Assembly: GCA_037388825.1 (NCBI GenBank)
Contig: JARRJV010000004.1
Location: 1 to 54,691, forward strand
Length of the DNA: 54,691 nt
Reading direction: 5' to 3'
Origin: Acidiferrobacteraceae bacterium
GTDB lineage: Bacteria; Pseudomonadota; Gammaproteobacteria; Acidiferrobacterales; JAJDNE01
Part shown: positions 1 through 7,756 of the stretch, piece by piece
Layout: each line of letters starts with the position of its first letter
How positions within the stretch are numbered: the first letter of the stretch is position 1
Notes under the pieces: generated by a model
Told to the model about the DNA's origin: nothing
Database searches by the model: none
What the model saw: the letters and a program-made list of their open reading frames with translations, nothing else
Made by a program: the position numbers and the translations under genes

Positions 1-57
1 GCCTGTCATGACCGAGCACCAATTGTGTAAGGGCCTGAATCTGTTCCGGGTCGGCGT

Positions 58-978
58 TCAGTGCTGCACGACGCGGTAGTGTTCCACACCGCACTCGCGG
101 GCAACGACGGCATATTCCCGACCGAGCTCGTAAAGGGTTTCTATGTGATCGGACACAAAAGCGATGGGATAGACGAGGATCTGGTTCGCCCCGGCGCGGC
201 CCTTCTCGCGGATGGTCTCCTCGGTATAGGGCTTGAGCCATGGCAAAGGCCCTACACGACTCTGGTAGCACAGCGTGGTATGCGGCCACTGCAAGATCTT
301 GCGGACGCCTTCCACCGTGGCGCGGATGTGCTGTTCGTAAGGGTCGCCGGCATCGACGATCTTTTGTGGTAAACCATGGGCTGAAAACAGCAGCTCGATA
401 TTTGCCGGATCCGGGTCCGGCAGTTTCTGCGCGGCGGAGCGAATCGCTCCCGCGATCGCCTGTTGATACAGCGGGTGTTCGTACCAGCTCTCGATCAGGC
501 TGATGCGCGGTGAGTAGTCAGCGCGGCGGCAGGCACGCATGAAATCGTTGTAGGAGCTGCCGGTGGTGGTGCGGGAGTATTGTGGATACAGCGGCAGGAG
601 AATCACGTTTTCATAGCCCGCTTCCTTCAGCTCGGCCACCACCTGCGGCGCCATTGGATGCCAGTAGCGCATGCAGATATGAACATCGAAGGCGCCGTGT
701 TTGCGCAGGGATTGCTCCAGGGCCAGGGCCTGGTCCCGGGTATGGTCCAGCAGCGGTGATTTTCCGCCCATGGCCTCGTAGCCCATGGAGGCCTCCGGTG
801 CGCGCCGCTTCGACAGCATGCGGGCAAAGGGCTTCTGTGTGAGCCAGGGCAGCGGCAGGCGAAAAATATCCGGATCGGAAAAGAGGTTGAACAGGAACGG
901 TTCCACCGCCGATAGTGAGTCGGGTCCGCCAAGATTGAACAGCACAACCGCGGTCGCTTTGGAAGAATGGTGATTCAT
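58..978 (-). CDS. hemH: Ferrochelatase (3' end frameshifted, gene continues past window edge)
   Basis: Inserts Fe2+ into protoporphyrin IX, the last step of protoheme synthesis. The product begins MNHHSSKATAVVLFNLGGP; the LFNLGGP start, the LLPLYPQYS motif, SAHGLP (the catalytic-His region) and a C-terminal VYPIAFVSDHIETLYE block are all typical of the family. I chose the ATG at 978 because homology begins there; an upstream in-frame GTG at 1035 adds an unconserved tail. As written, the frame stops after YRVVQH (306 residues). The -1 reading continues without a stop to position 1 as ALNADPEQIQALTQLVLG, which is what should follow YRVV in ferrochelatases. One lost base near 66-67 explains this. 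Whether it is a real mutation or a sequencing error cannot be told here. Confidence 0.93.
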   Translation of the reverse strand: MNHHSSKATAVVLFNLGGPDSLSAVEPFLFNLFSDPDIFRLPLPWLTQKPFARMLSKRRAPEASMGYEAMGGKSPLLDHTRDQALALEQSLRKHGAFDVHICMRYWHPMAPQVVAELKEAGYENVILLPLYPQYSRTTTGSSYNDFMRACRRADYSPRISLIESWYEHPLYQQAIAGAIRSAAQKLPDPDPANIELLFSAHGLPQKIVDAGDPYEQHIRATVEGVRKILQWPHTTLCYQSRVGPLPWLKPYTEETIREKGRAGANQILVYPIAFVSDHIETLYELGREYAVVARECGVEHYRVVQH

Positions 979-1099
979 GTTTGTTGCGTTGGGGGCAGGC
1001 GATCGATTGTAGCGCAAGAGCTTCCGGCGTTTCACTAGCGAGACAAATCTGCGAGAATTCGCGCGTGATATCGTCCGGGCTCGAAGCAGTGGTTCAGTT

Positions 1100-1267
1100 A
1101 TGATGAAAAGCTATATGTGCGTGGTTTGTGGGTTCGTCTACGAAGAGGAGCAAGGGCTCCCGGATGAGGGCATCAATCCAGGCACCCGATGGGAAGACGT
1201 GCCGGAAAATTTCAAATGCCCGGAATGTGGTGCGAGCAAGGACGAATTTGAGATGATCGAGATCTGA
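1100..1267 (+). CDS. Rubredoxin
   Basis: A 55-residue one-iron electron carrier, about the usual size for the family. The four iron ligands are visible as two pairs: CVVCG (Cys7, Cys10) and CPECG (Cys40, Cys43). The conserved YxxxxG-P-D-GI-PGT-W-D-P core lies between them. Two adjacent ATG codons (1100 and 1103) can start the gene and no strong Shine-Dalgarno sequence is seen. It is transcribed away from ferrochelatase and ends 12 bases from the convergent HTH gene. Rubredoxins pass electrons to oxidoreductases such as alkane hydroxylases or superoxide reductases; no partner is adjacent, so the role here is open. The fatty-acid degradation operon downstream is a possible but unproven link. 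Confidence 0.93.
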   Translation: MMKSYMCVVCGFVYEEEQGLPDEGINPGTRWEDVPENFKCPECGASKDEFEMIEI

Positions 1268-1279
1268 CGGCGGCTCTGG

Positions 1280-1501
1280 TCAGTCATCCAGCTTGCGCCG
1301 GTTGCCCGCAAGCCCGTGCCGGACCAACTTGTAGTGCAAGGTATTGGCGCGCAGGCCGAAAAGCCGCGCGTTCCTGGATCTGTTTCCCCCACACTGCTCC
1401 AGGGTGCGCCGGATGAGTCCCGCCTCGAAATCCGCGGCACATTCGTCCAGGGACTTGCTGGTTCCGTCCGGTTCCGCATAGGCGGTCCGACCCGCGCTCA
1501 T
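1280..1501 (-). CDS. Stand-alone Fis-type (HTH_8) DNA-binding protein
   Basis: A 73-residue protein that is little more than the C-terminal DNA-binding domain of NtrC-type regulators. The helix-turn-helix covers about residues 28-64 (LIRRTLEQCGGNRSRNARLF followed by GLRANTLHYKL). No receiver or AAA+ sigma-54 domain precedes it. A strong ribosome-binding site, GGGAGGAG, sits 6-7 bases before the ATG at 1501. The ATG overlaps the stop of an upstream minus-strand frame (ATGA), suggesting coupled translation. It may be a small nucleoid-type or regulatory protein, or the remnant of a longer regulator. Targets are unknown. Confidence 0.75.
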   Translation of the reverse strand: MSAGRTAYAEPDGTSKSLDECAADFEAGLIRRTLEQCGGNRSRNARLFGLRANTLHYKLVRHGLAGNRRKLDD

Positions 1502-1553
1502 CGAGCACTCCTCCCGTTGCTCAAAACACCCTGGGACGTAATCGCGGCGATCA

Positions 1554-1685
1554 TCAGCGAGGCGAGAAGTGCCAGGTAGGTCCGGCTTGTGGATCGTTGC
1601 GCCCCTGGTGCCCTGTCTGGAGCGCCAGTCCGTCGGCGGTCACCAGGGTCAACAAAGGGGCCAGCACGAGCGATGAGATTTGCAT
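1554..1685 (-). CDS. Possible small membrane or exported peptide, apparently split by a frame change
   Basis: An ATG at 1685, with a GGGAAGAA-like ribosome-binding site, opens a 43-codon frame whose first 22 residues are hydrophobic (MQISSLVLAPLLTLVTADG). It stops at 1554. A different frame continues to 1498 with a second hydrophobic stretch (TYLALLASLMIAAITSQGVL), and its stop overlaps the start of the HTH gene. Read together the two would make a membrane protein of roughly 60 residues with two hydrophobic segments, needing one frame change near 1580-1620. I do not recognise a family and regard this as tentative. Confidence 0.25.
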   Translation of the reverse strand: MQISSLVLAPLLTLVTADGLALQTGHQGRNDPQAGPTWHFSPR

Positions 1686-1745
1686 CGCGTTCGGTTCTTC
1701 CCTGCCACCGCGGCACGATCGTTTTCGGGAATGCCCGGGAAAAGT

Positions 1746-1760
1746 ATTGACGATCAATAT
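1746..1760. promoter_or_regulatory. Perfect 6-bp inverted repeat, possible operator
   Basis: TATTGA and TCAATA are separated by three bases in an AT-rich patch between divergent genes. The size suits a dimeric regulator. It is not an FNR site (TTGAT-N4-ATCAA). Regulator unknown. Confidence 0.3.
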
Positions 1761-1826
1761 AAGGGATTATTAATGGAGTAGCGTGCTTTTTCCGGATCCG
1801 GACCAACACAGATCAAAGAATCCACC

Positions 1827-1850
1827 AAAACTTTTGCCGCAAAATGTTTT
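1827..1850. promoter_or_regulatory. Imperfect inverted repeat upstream of fadE, possible operator
   Basis: The left arm AAAACTTTTG and right arm CAAAATGTTTT pair with one bulged base around a short centre. The site lies about 85 bases before the fadE ATG, a suitable place for an operator of the fatty-acid degradation operon. Beta-oxidation genes in gammaproteobacteria are commonly controlled by FadR or PsrA-like repressors. Assignment to such a repressor is inference. Confidence 0.35.
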
Positions 1851-1934
1851 CTATTATTAAGGTAGGTTCACTGAATCTGACAGGGCCGGTTTGCCGCGGT
1901 ACGGCGAGCCGGGAACCGTCCCAAGGAGGGTGTC

Positions 1935-4397
1935 ATGGTCGTCCTATACGTGATCGCAGGTCTCGCCCTGATCTGGGCCATGCTGTACTGGCGGGTTCCA
2001 TTTGTCGTTTGGACCCTGGGCCTGGGAGCGGTCGGCGCGGGCGGTTTGTACACGCTGGGTGCGTCGGCGACCGTTTTCTGGGTGCTCGGGACCCTGTACC
2101 TGCTGTTGGCGGCGCCCCTGAATCTGCCCTGGCTTCGTCGACCCCTGATCAGTCGCTATCTGTTCGCTGCCTTTCGCGGCGCACTTCCCTCCATGTCCGC
2201 TACCGAGCGCGAGGCCCTGGAGGCGGGCACGGTCTGGTGGGACGCGGAGCTGTTTAGTGGGCGACCGGATTTCCGCAAGCTGCTCGCGGTACCGCCGCCG
2301 ACGTTGTCGGAGGAGGAGAGACGCTTTCTCGACGGTCCGGTGAACGAGTTGTGCGAAATGCTGGACGATTGGCAGATCATCCATGAGTTGCGCGACCTGC
2401 CACCGGAGGCGTGGCGCTTCCTCAAGGAGAAGGGATTCTTCGGCATGATCATTCCCAAGGAGTACGGGGGCCTTGAGTTTTCCGCCCTGGGTCATTCCTC
2501 CGTGGTCACCAGGATTTCGACCCGCAGTCTGACGGCAGCGGTCACGGTGATGGTGCCCAATTCCCTGGGGCCGGCAGAGTTGCTGCTGCACTACGGCACC
2601 GAGGAGCAGAAGCAGCATTACCTGCCGCGTCTTGCCCGCGGTGAAGAGGTGCCGTGTTTTGCGTTGACCGGTCCCGAGGCCGGCAGTGACGCCGGCGCCA
2701 TGCCGGACAACGGCGTCGTCTGCCGTGGCGAGTTTGAGGGCAAGAAGGATGTGCTGGGGATCCGCCTGAACTGGAACAAGCGCTACATCACCCTGGCGCC
2801 GGTGGCGACGGTACTGGGGCTGGCCTTCAAGCTTTACGATCCGGACAAACTGCTGGGCGACCGCGAGGACCTGGGGATCACCGTCGCATTGATTCCCACA
2901 AACACCCCGGGAATCACCATCGGTCGGCGTCACGACCCCCTGGGTGTTCCGTTCCAGAATGGGCCCACCCAGGGCGCGGACGTATTCATTCCCGTGGACT
3001 GGATCATCGGCGGGCCGCAACGGGCCGGTCAGGGATGGCGCATGCTGATGGAGAGCCTGGCGGCCGGGCGTTCGATCTCGCTGCCGGCCGTGAGCGCGGC
3101 TTCCGGCAAGTTCGCTTCCCGTACCGTTGGTGCCTACAGCCGGATCCGCCGGCAGTTCAACCTGCCTATCGGGCGCTTCGAGGGCATCGAAGAGGTTTTG
3201 GCGCGCATCGCCGGCTACACGTACATGATGGACGCCGGGCGCACCCTCACCCTGTCCGGGGTCGATGCCGGGGAAAAGCCGTCGGTAATCTCGGCCATCG
3301 TCAAATACCAGCTCACGGAACACATGCGCCGGGTGGTGAACGACGCCATGGACGTGCGTGGCGGGTCGGGCATCTGCATGGGGCCGCGCAACCAGATCGG
3401 TCGTGCCTACCAGATGCTGCCGGTCGGCATTACGGTGGAGGGTGCGAACATCCTGACGCGCTCGCTGATCATCTACGGGCAGGGAGCGATCCGGTGCCAT
3501 CCTTATATATATAAGGAGATCAGCGCCACGCGCGACGAGGACCCGCGCCGGGCATTGCGCGAATTCGATCGCGCCATCTTTGGCCACATCGGCTTCGTGG
3601 TCACCAACGCTGCGCGTTCGCTTTTCCTGGCCCTGAGTGGCGGTCGCTTTGCCCGGGTTCCGCTGAACGGTCACGCTCGTCGTTACGCCCAGCACGTGGA
3701 ACGGCTGAGCGCTGCCTTCGCCATCTGTTCCGATCTCGCCATGCTGACTCTGGCGGGCGACCTGAAGCGCAAGGAAAAAATTTCCGGCCGTTTCGCGGAC
3801 GCTTTGAGCTATCTGTATCTGACTTCGGCCCTGATCAAACGCTTCGTCGATGACGGCCAGCCGAAGGACGACTTGCCGTTGTTCCAGTGGGCCGGGCGTT
3901 ATTGCCTCAACAACGTGGAAGAAGCGCTGGATGGAATGATGCAGAACTTCCCGGTGCGGGTGGTGGCCTGGCTGATGCGCCGGCTGGCCCTGCCCCTGGG
4001 CCGCTACATCGGCGTCGCCAACGACCACCTCGGGCACAAGGTGGCCGGCATGTTGCTGGAGCCGTCCGCGACGCGGGACCGCCTGACCGCCGATACGTTC
4101 ATTTCCACGGACCCGGCCGGCCCCCTGCACGTCCTGGAAGATGCCCTGGCCAAAGTCATCGCCGCCGAACCGGCGGAACGCAGGCTGCGCCAGGCCATCA
4201 AGGAAGGCCTGGCCACCGGTCGCGACCTGACCATGCAACTGGATTCGGCGCGCGCAGCCGGCGCCATCAACCGGGAGGACATGGAACTGATTCGCGCCGC
4301 CGAGGCCGCGCGCCTGGAGGTCATTCAGGTGGATGACTTTTCACTGAGTGAATTTGGCGCCGTAGTCGAGTCGGAGCGGCGCGCCGCGGCCAATTGA
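1935..4397 (+). CDS. fadE: Acyl-CoA dehydrogenase, FadE type
   Basis: FAD enzyme for the first step of beta-oxidation, acyl-CoA to trans-2-enoyl-CoA. At 820 residues it matches the long FadE form (about 814 in E. coli). Residues 1-65 hold two or three hydrophobic segments that probably anchor it in the inner membrane. The dehydrogenase core follows: KEYGGLEFSALGHS (about 175-188), LTGPEAGSDAG at 244-254 (FAD/substrate loop), RGGSGICMG at 475-483 and VEGANILTRS at 501-510. A FadE-specific C-terminal domain completes it. The ATG at 1935 is preceded by AAGGAGGG, an excellent ribosome-binding site. It leads the fadE-fadI-fadJ-fadD operon; 11 bases separate it from fadI. Confidence 0.96.
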   Translation: MVVLYVIAGLALIWAMLYWRVPFVVWTLGLGAVGAGGLYTLGASATVFWVLGTLYLLLAAPLNLPWLRRPLISRYLFAAFRGALPSMSATEREALEAGTVWWDAELFSGRPDFRKLLAVPPPTLSEEERRFLDGPVNELCEMLDDWQIIHELRDLPPEAWRFLKEKGFFGMIIPKEYGGLEFSALGHSSVVTRISTRSLTAAVTVMVPNSLGPAELLLHYGTEEQKQHYLPRLARGEEVPCFALTGPEAGSDAGAMPDNGVVCRGEFEGKKDVLGIRLNWNKRYITLAPVATVLGLAFKLYDPDKLLGDREDLGITVALIPTNTPGITIGRRHDPLGVPFQNGPTQGADVFIPVDWIIGGPQRAGQGWRMLMESLAAGRSISLPAVSAASGKFASRTVGAYSRIRRQFNLPIGRFEGIEEVLARIAGYTYMMDAGRTLTLSGVDAGEKPSVISAIVKYQLTEHMRRVVNDAMDVRGGSGICMGPRNQIGRAYQMLPVGITVEGANILTRSLIIYGQGAIRCHPYIYKEISATRDEDPRRALREFDRAIFGHIGFVVTNAARSLFLALSGGRFARVPLNGHARRYAQHVERLSAAFAICSDLAMLTLAGDLKRKEKISGRFADALSYLYLTSALIKRFVDDGQPKDDLPLFQWAGRYCLNNVEEALDGMMQNFPVRVVAWLMRRLALPLGRYIGVANDHLGHKVAGMLLEPSATRDRLTADTFISTDPAGPLHVLEDALAKVIAAEPAERRLRQAIKEGLATGRDLTMQLDSARAAGAINREDMELIRAAEAARLEVIQVDDFSLSEFGAVVESERRAAAN

Positions 4398-4408
4398 GGA
4401 GAGTCGCC

Positions 4409-5698
4409 ATGGCGGAGCGAAAGGTATTTGTAGTCGATGGGGCGAGGACGCCGTTTCTGAAGGCCCGGGGAAAGCCTGGACCCTATGCCGCCGCCGATCT
4501 CGCTGTCAGCGCGGCCCGGCCGGTACTGGCACGCATGCCCTTCGAGCCGGAGGCAATCGACGAGGTGATCGTGGGCTGCGTGATTCCGGCACCGGACGAG
4601 GCCAACATCGCGCGCATCATCGCGCTGCGCCTGGGCTGCGGCAAGGCCGTGCCTGCGTATACCGTTCAACGAAACTGCGCCTCCGGAATGCAGGCCGTGG
4701 CCAGCGGCTATGAGCGCATTGCCCTGGGCTATTCGAATCTGGTCCTGGTCGGGGGCACCGAGGCCATGAGCCGTTCGCCCATCCAGTGGAATACCGCCAT
4801 GGTGGGGTGGCTGGCGCAAGTCATGCGCGCGAAGACCTTTGCGTCCCGCATGGGGGCGATTGCGCGATTGCGCCCGTCCTACCTGAAGCCCGTCTTCACC
4901 CTCTTGCTTGGCCTGAGCGATCCGCTGGTGAAACTGTCCATGGGCCAAACGGCGGAAATCGTAGCCAAGAGATTCAGCATCACGCGGGAAGAGCAGGACG
5001 CCTACGCCCTGCGCAGCCATGAGCGATTGGCAAAGGCCTTCGACGAAGGGCGTATGCAGGATGAAGTCATACCCCTGTTCAGCCCCGGCGGAGCAGTCGC
5101 CAAGGAAGACGATGGCATGCGCCGCGATACGGACATGGAAAAACTGGCGAAGCTCAAACCCGTGTTCGACCGGCATTACGGTCTGGTTACCTCTGGCAAC
5201 AGTTCCCAGGTCACGGATGGTGCCGCCATGCTTGTATTGGCAAGCGAGGCGGCGGTGCAAGAACATGGCTTGACGGTGTTGGGAGAGCTCATTGACCACG
5301 AATGGGCGGGCGTGGATCCACGGCAGATGGGCCTCGGCCCGGTACACGCCGTGGCCGGCCTGTTGAAGCGGCAGGGGCTGAACATGGAAGATCTGGACCT
5401 CATGGAGCTGAACGAGGCCTTTGCCGCCCAGGTGCTTGGATGCCAGGCGGCCTGGGACAGCGCCGATTACGCGCGCGACGAACTGGGCATGGACAAGCCC
5501 CTCGGTGCCATGGATCCGGAAAAGCTCAATGTCGACGGCGGCGCCGTAAGTTGCGGCCACCCGGTGGGCGCCAGCGGTGCACGCCTGGTCCTGCATTTGT
5601 TGCTCGCCCTGCGCGAGCGCGGGGGCGGCCAGGGGGTTGCAACGCTGTGCATCGGCGGCGGACAGGGTGGAGCCATGCTGGTACGGGCCCATGGATAA
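4409..5698 (+). CDS. fadI: Acetyl-CoA C-acyltransferase (3-ketoacyl-CoA thiolase), FadI type
   Basis: Thiolytic last step of each beta-oxidation turn, releasing acetyl-CoA. The 429-residue product has the nucleophilic Cys90 in RNCASGMQAV, the CGHPVGASGAR motif (Cys382, His384) and a second active-site Cys in TLCIGGGQGG (about 414). The length fits FadI (about 436 in E. coli). I prefer the ATG at 4409 because GAGGAG sits 6-7 bases upstream; a TTG at 4394 overlapping the fadE stop is possible but has no support. Its neighbours are fadE upstream and the multifunctional FadJ-like partner downstream, the usual partner of a thiolase in the trifunctional complex. Confidence 0.93.
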   Translation: MAERKVFVVDGARTPFLKARGKPGPYAAADLAVSAARPVLARMPFEPEAIDEVIVGCVIPAPDEANIARIIALRLGCGKAVPAYTVQRNCASGMQAVASGYERIALGYSNLVLVGGTEAMSRSPIQWNTAMVGWLAQVMRAKTFASRMGAIARLRPSYLKPVFTLLLGLSDPLVKLSMGQTAEIVAKRFSITREEQDAYALRSHERLAKAFDEGRMQDEVIPLFSPGGAVAKEDDGMRRDTDMEKLAKLKPVFDRHYGLVTSGNSSQVTDGAAMLVLASEAAVQEHGLTVLGELIDHEWAGVDPRQMGLGPVHAVAGLLKRQGLNMEDLDLMELNEAFAAQVLGCQAAWDSADYARDELGMDKPLGAMDPEKLNVDGGAVSCGHPVGASGARLVLHLLLALRERGGGQGVATLCIGGGQGGAMLVRAHG

Positions 5699-5723
5699 AC
5701 CATTCGAAGGAGTGCGCGAACAG

Positions 5724-7751
5724 ATGAAGCACTGGCGACAGGAAGTGCAGGACGACATATTGACTCTGACCCTGGATGTCGCCGGCCGGTCCGCCAACGT
5801 ACTGTCCGCTGAAGTACCGGCGGAACTGGATACCCTTGTGGGCGAGGTGGAGCATCGTCTCGCCGGTGGAGACGGCCCCCGCGGCGTCGTGTTCCGTTCG
5901 GGCAAGCCGAAGGACTTCATACTGGGCGCCGACATAAAGGAGTTTCAGGACCTCGACGCGGCGACAGCGACAGCGATGGCGGCAAGGGTGCACGAACTCT
6001 ATGGACGCATCGAGGCGTTCCGCGTTCCAACGATTGCCGTGGTGAATGGCAACTGCCTGGGTGGCGGCCTGGAGTTGGCGCTGGCCTGCGATTACCGCAT
6101 CGCTACCGACGATCCGCGCACCCGGCTGGGTTTGCCGGAGGTTCAGCTGGGCATCGTTCCCGGGTTTGGCGGGACGATCCGGCTGCCGCTCCTGATCGGA
6201 CCCCTGCCGGCCCTCGATATGATGCTCAGCGGCCGGCCGCTATCGGCACGCGCGGCGAAACACGTGGGTCTGGTCGATGTCGTGGTTCCAGTGCGACATC
6301 TCGAGCGTGCCGCCGTGGATCTTGTGCGGCGCAAGCCGCGCCGCGCTCGTCCGCCTCGCCTGCAACGTTGGTTGGCATCGGCGCCGCTGAGGCCGTGGGT
6401 AGCACGCCTGGTTGCGCGGCAGCTGCGCAAGCGCGCGCGTCGGGATCAGTATCCCGCGCCGTGGCGGGTGCTGGATCTGTGGCGTCGCCGGGGCGGGACC
6501 GACCAGGAGACGCGGGCGCTTGGTGAATTGCTGGCCGGGCCCGTCAGCCGCAACCTGGTGCACCTGTTTCTCGCCAGTGAGGCACTCAAGCGCCAGGGCC
6601 GCGAGGCTCCGCACGGCATTCGCCATGTGCATGTGATCGGTGCGGGGGTCATGGGTGGTGACATCGCCAGTTGGGCCGCGTCCAGGGGTTTCACGGTAAG
6701 CGTGCACGACCGCAGCGAGGAAAGCATTGCCCGCGCCATCAAGCGGGCCCATGGTCTGTTCCGGAAGAAGCTCAAGGCACCGGGCCCTGTTCAGGAGGCC
6801 ATGGATCGCCTGATGCCCGATATCCGCGGCGACGGACTGCGCCATGCGGACCTCGTGATCGAGGCCGTGGCGGAAAACCTGGATGTGAAGCGCGCCGTCT
6901 TTTCCGAGGCAGAGAAGCACGCGCCGCCGACGGCAATCCTCGCCACCAATACCTCCAGCATCCCCCTGGAGGAGATCGCCACCGCGCTTCGGGAGCCGGC
7001 ACGCCTGATCGGGCTGCACTTCTTCAACCCGGTAGCGAAGATGCAGTTGGTGGAGGTGGTACGGGGCGAGCACAGTGGCAATGACTTCGTGCGTCGGGGC
7101 GCGGCATTCACGGTTGCCCTCGCGCGCCTGCCCTTGCTGGTCAAGAGCAGCCCGGGCTTTCTGGTTAACCGGATTCTCATGCCCTACCTGATGGAGGCCA
7201 TGGTGCTGGTGGGTGAAGGCGTGCCCCTGGCCGATATCGACCGTGCCGCAACCGACTTCGGCATGCCTATGGGCCCGATCCATCTCGCTGACACCGTCGG
7301 ACTGGACATCTGCCTGTCCGTGGCGGAAGAACTGGCCGAGCCCCTGGGAATGAGCGTGCCGTCGCGCTTGCGCTCCATGGTGGAAAAGAAACATCTGGGC
7401 AAGAAGACCGGTCGAGGATTCTATCGCTATGACAAGAACGGCCAGCCCCGCCGCGCGCGTGGCCGGGTGCGGGAGGATATTCCGCTCACGGATCGCCTGA
7501 TCCTGCGCCAGTTGAACGAGGCCGCTGCCTGCCTGCGGGAACAGGTCGTCGCTGACGGCGAGGCGGTGGATGTGGGTATGGTCTACGGCACGGGGTTTGC
7601 CCCGTTTCGCGGTGGTCCGGTACGCTATGCCCGGGTCGAGGGTATCGATTCCATCGAGCACCGGCTGCACATATTGGTGGAGGCCTTTGGCCCCCGGTTT
7701 CAGCCGGACGCGGGTTGGGAGGAGATGGCCGCCAGGCCGGCGCCAGAATAA
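5724..7751 (+). CDS. fadJ: Multifunctional enoyl-CoA hydratase / 3-hydroxyacyl-CoA dehydrogenase, FadJ type
   Basis: Alpha subunit of the beta-oxidation complex: hydrates enoyl-CoA and oxidises 3-hydroxyacyl-CoA with NAD+. Residues 1-190 form the crotonase domain, with the oxyanion-hole and glutamate motifs GGGLELALACDYR and GLPEVQLGIVPGFGG. A Rossmann motif HVIGAGVMGGDIAS is near residue 303, and LHFFNPVAKM near 431 carries the catalytic His. The start at 5724 (MKHWRQEVQ) matches FadJ N-termini and has AAGGAG 11 bases upstream; an in-frame ATG at 5691 overlaps the fadI stop and is the alternative. At 675 residues it is a little shorter than E. coli FadJ (714). Confidence 0.93.
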   Translation: MKHWRQEVQDDILTLTLDVAGRSANVLSAEVPAELDTLVGEVEHRLAGGDGPRGVVFRSGKPKDFILGADIKEFQDLDAATATAMAARVHELYGRIEAFRVPTIAVVNGNCLGGGLELALACDYRIATDDPRTRLGLPEVQLGIVPGFGGTIRLPLLIGPLPALDMMLSGRPLSARAAKHVGLVDVVVPVRHLERAAVDLVRRKPRRARPPRLQRWLASAPLRPWVARLVARQLRKRARRDQYPAPWRVLDLWRRRGGTDQETRALGELLAGPVSRNLVHLFLASEALKRQGREAPHGIRHVHVIGAGVMGGDIASWAASRGFTVSVHDRSEESIARAIKRAHGLFRKKLKAPGPVQEAMDRLMPDIRGDGLRHADLVIEAVAENLDVKRAVFSEAEKHAPPTAILATNTSSIPLEEIATALREPARLIGLHFFNPVAKMQLVEVVRGEHSGNDFVRRGAAFTVALARLPLLVKSSPGFLVNRILMPYLMEAMVLVGEGVPLADIDRAATDFGMPMGPIHLADTVGLDICLSVAEELAEPLGMSVPSRLRSMVEKKHLGKKTGRGFYRYDKNGQPRRARGRVREDIPLTDRLILRQLNEAAACLREQVVADGEAVDVGMVYGTGFAPFRGGPVRYARVEGIDSIEHRLHILVEAFGPRFQPDAGWEEMAARPAPE

Positions 7752-7756
7752 TTACT

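Larger units (their letters stand above)
1502..1934. other. 433-base stretch between the HTH gene and fadE
   Basis: The left part (1502-1685) may encode the split small peptide described separately. The right part is AT-richer than its surroundings and should hold the divergent promoters. Two inverted repeats are visible, at 1746-1760 and 1827-1850, and the fadE ribosome-binding site AAGGAGGG is at 1923-1930. I see no other gene. Confidence 0.5.

Noticed and set aside
1944-4238. 764-codon open frame antisense to fadE
   Set aside because: GC-rich codon bias on the plus strand opens the opposite frame; the predicted protein is low-complexity (Gln, His, Arg) and fadE is certain.
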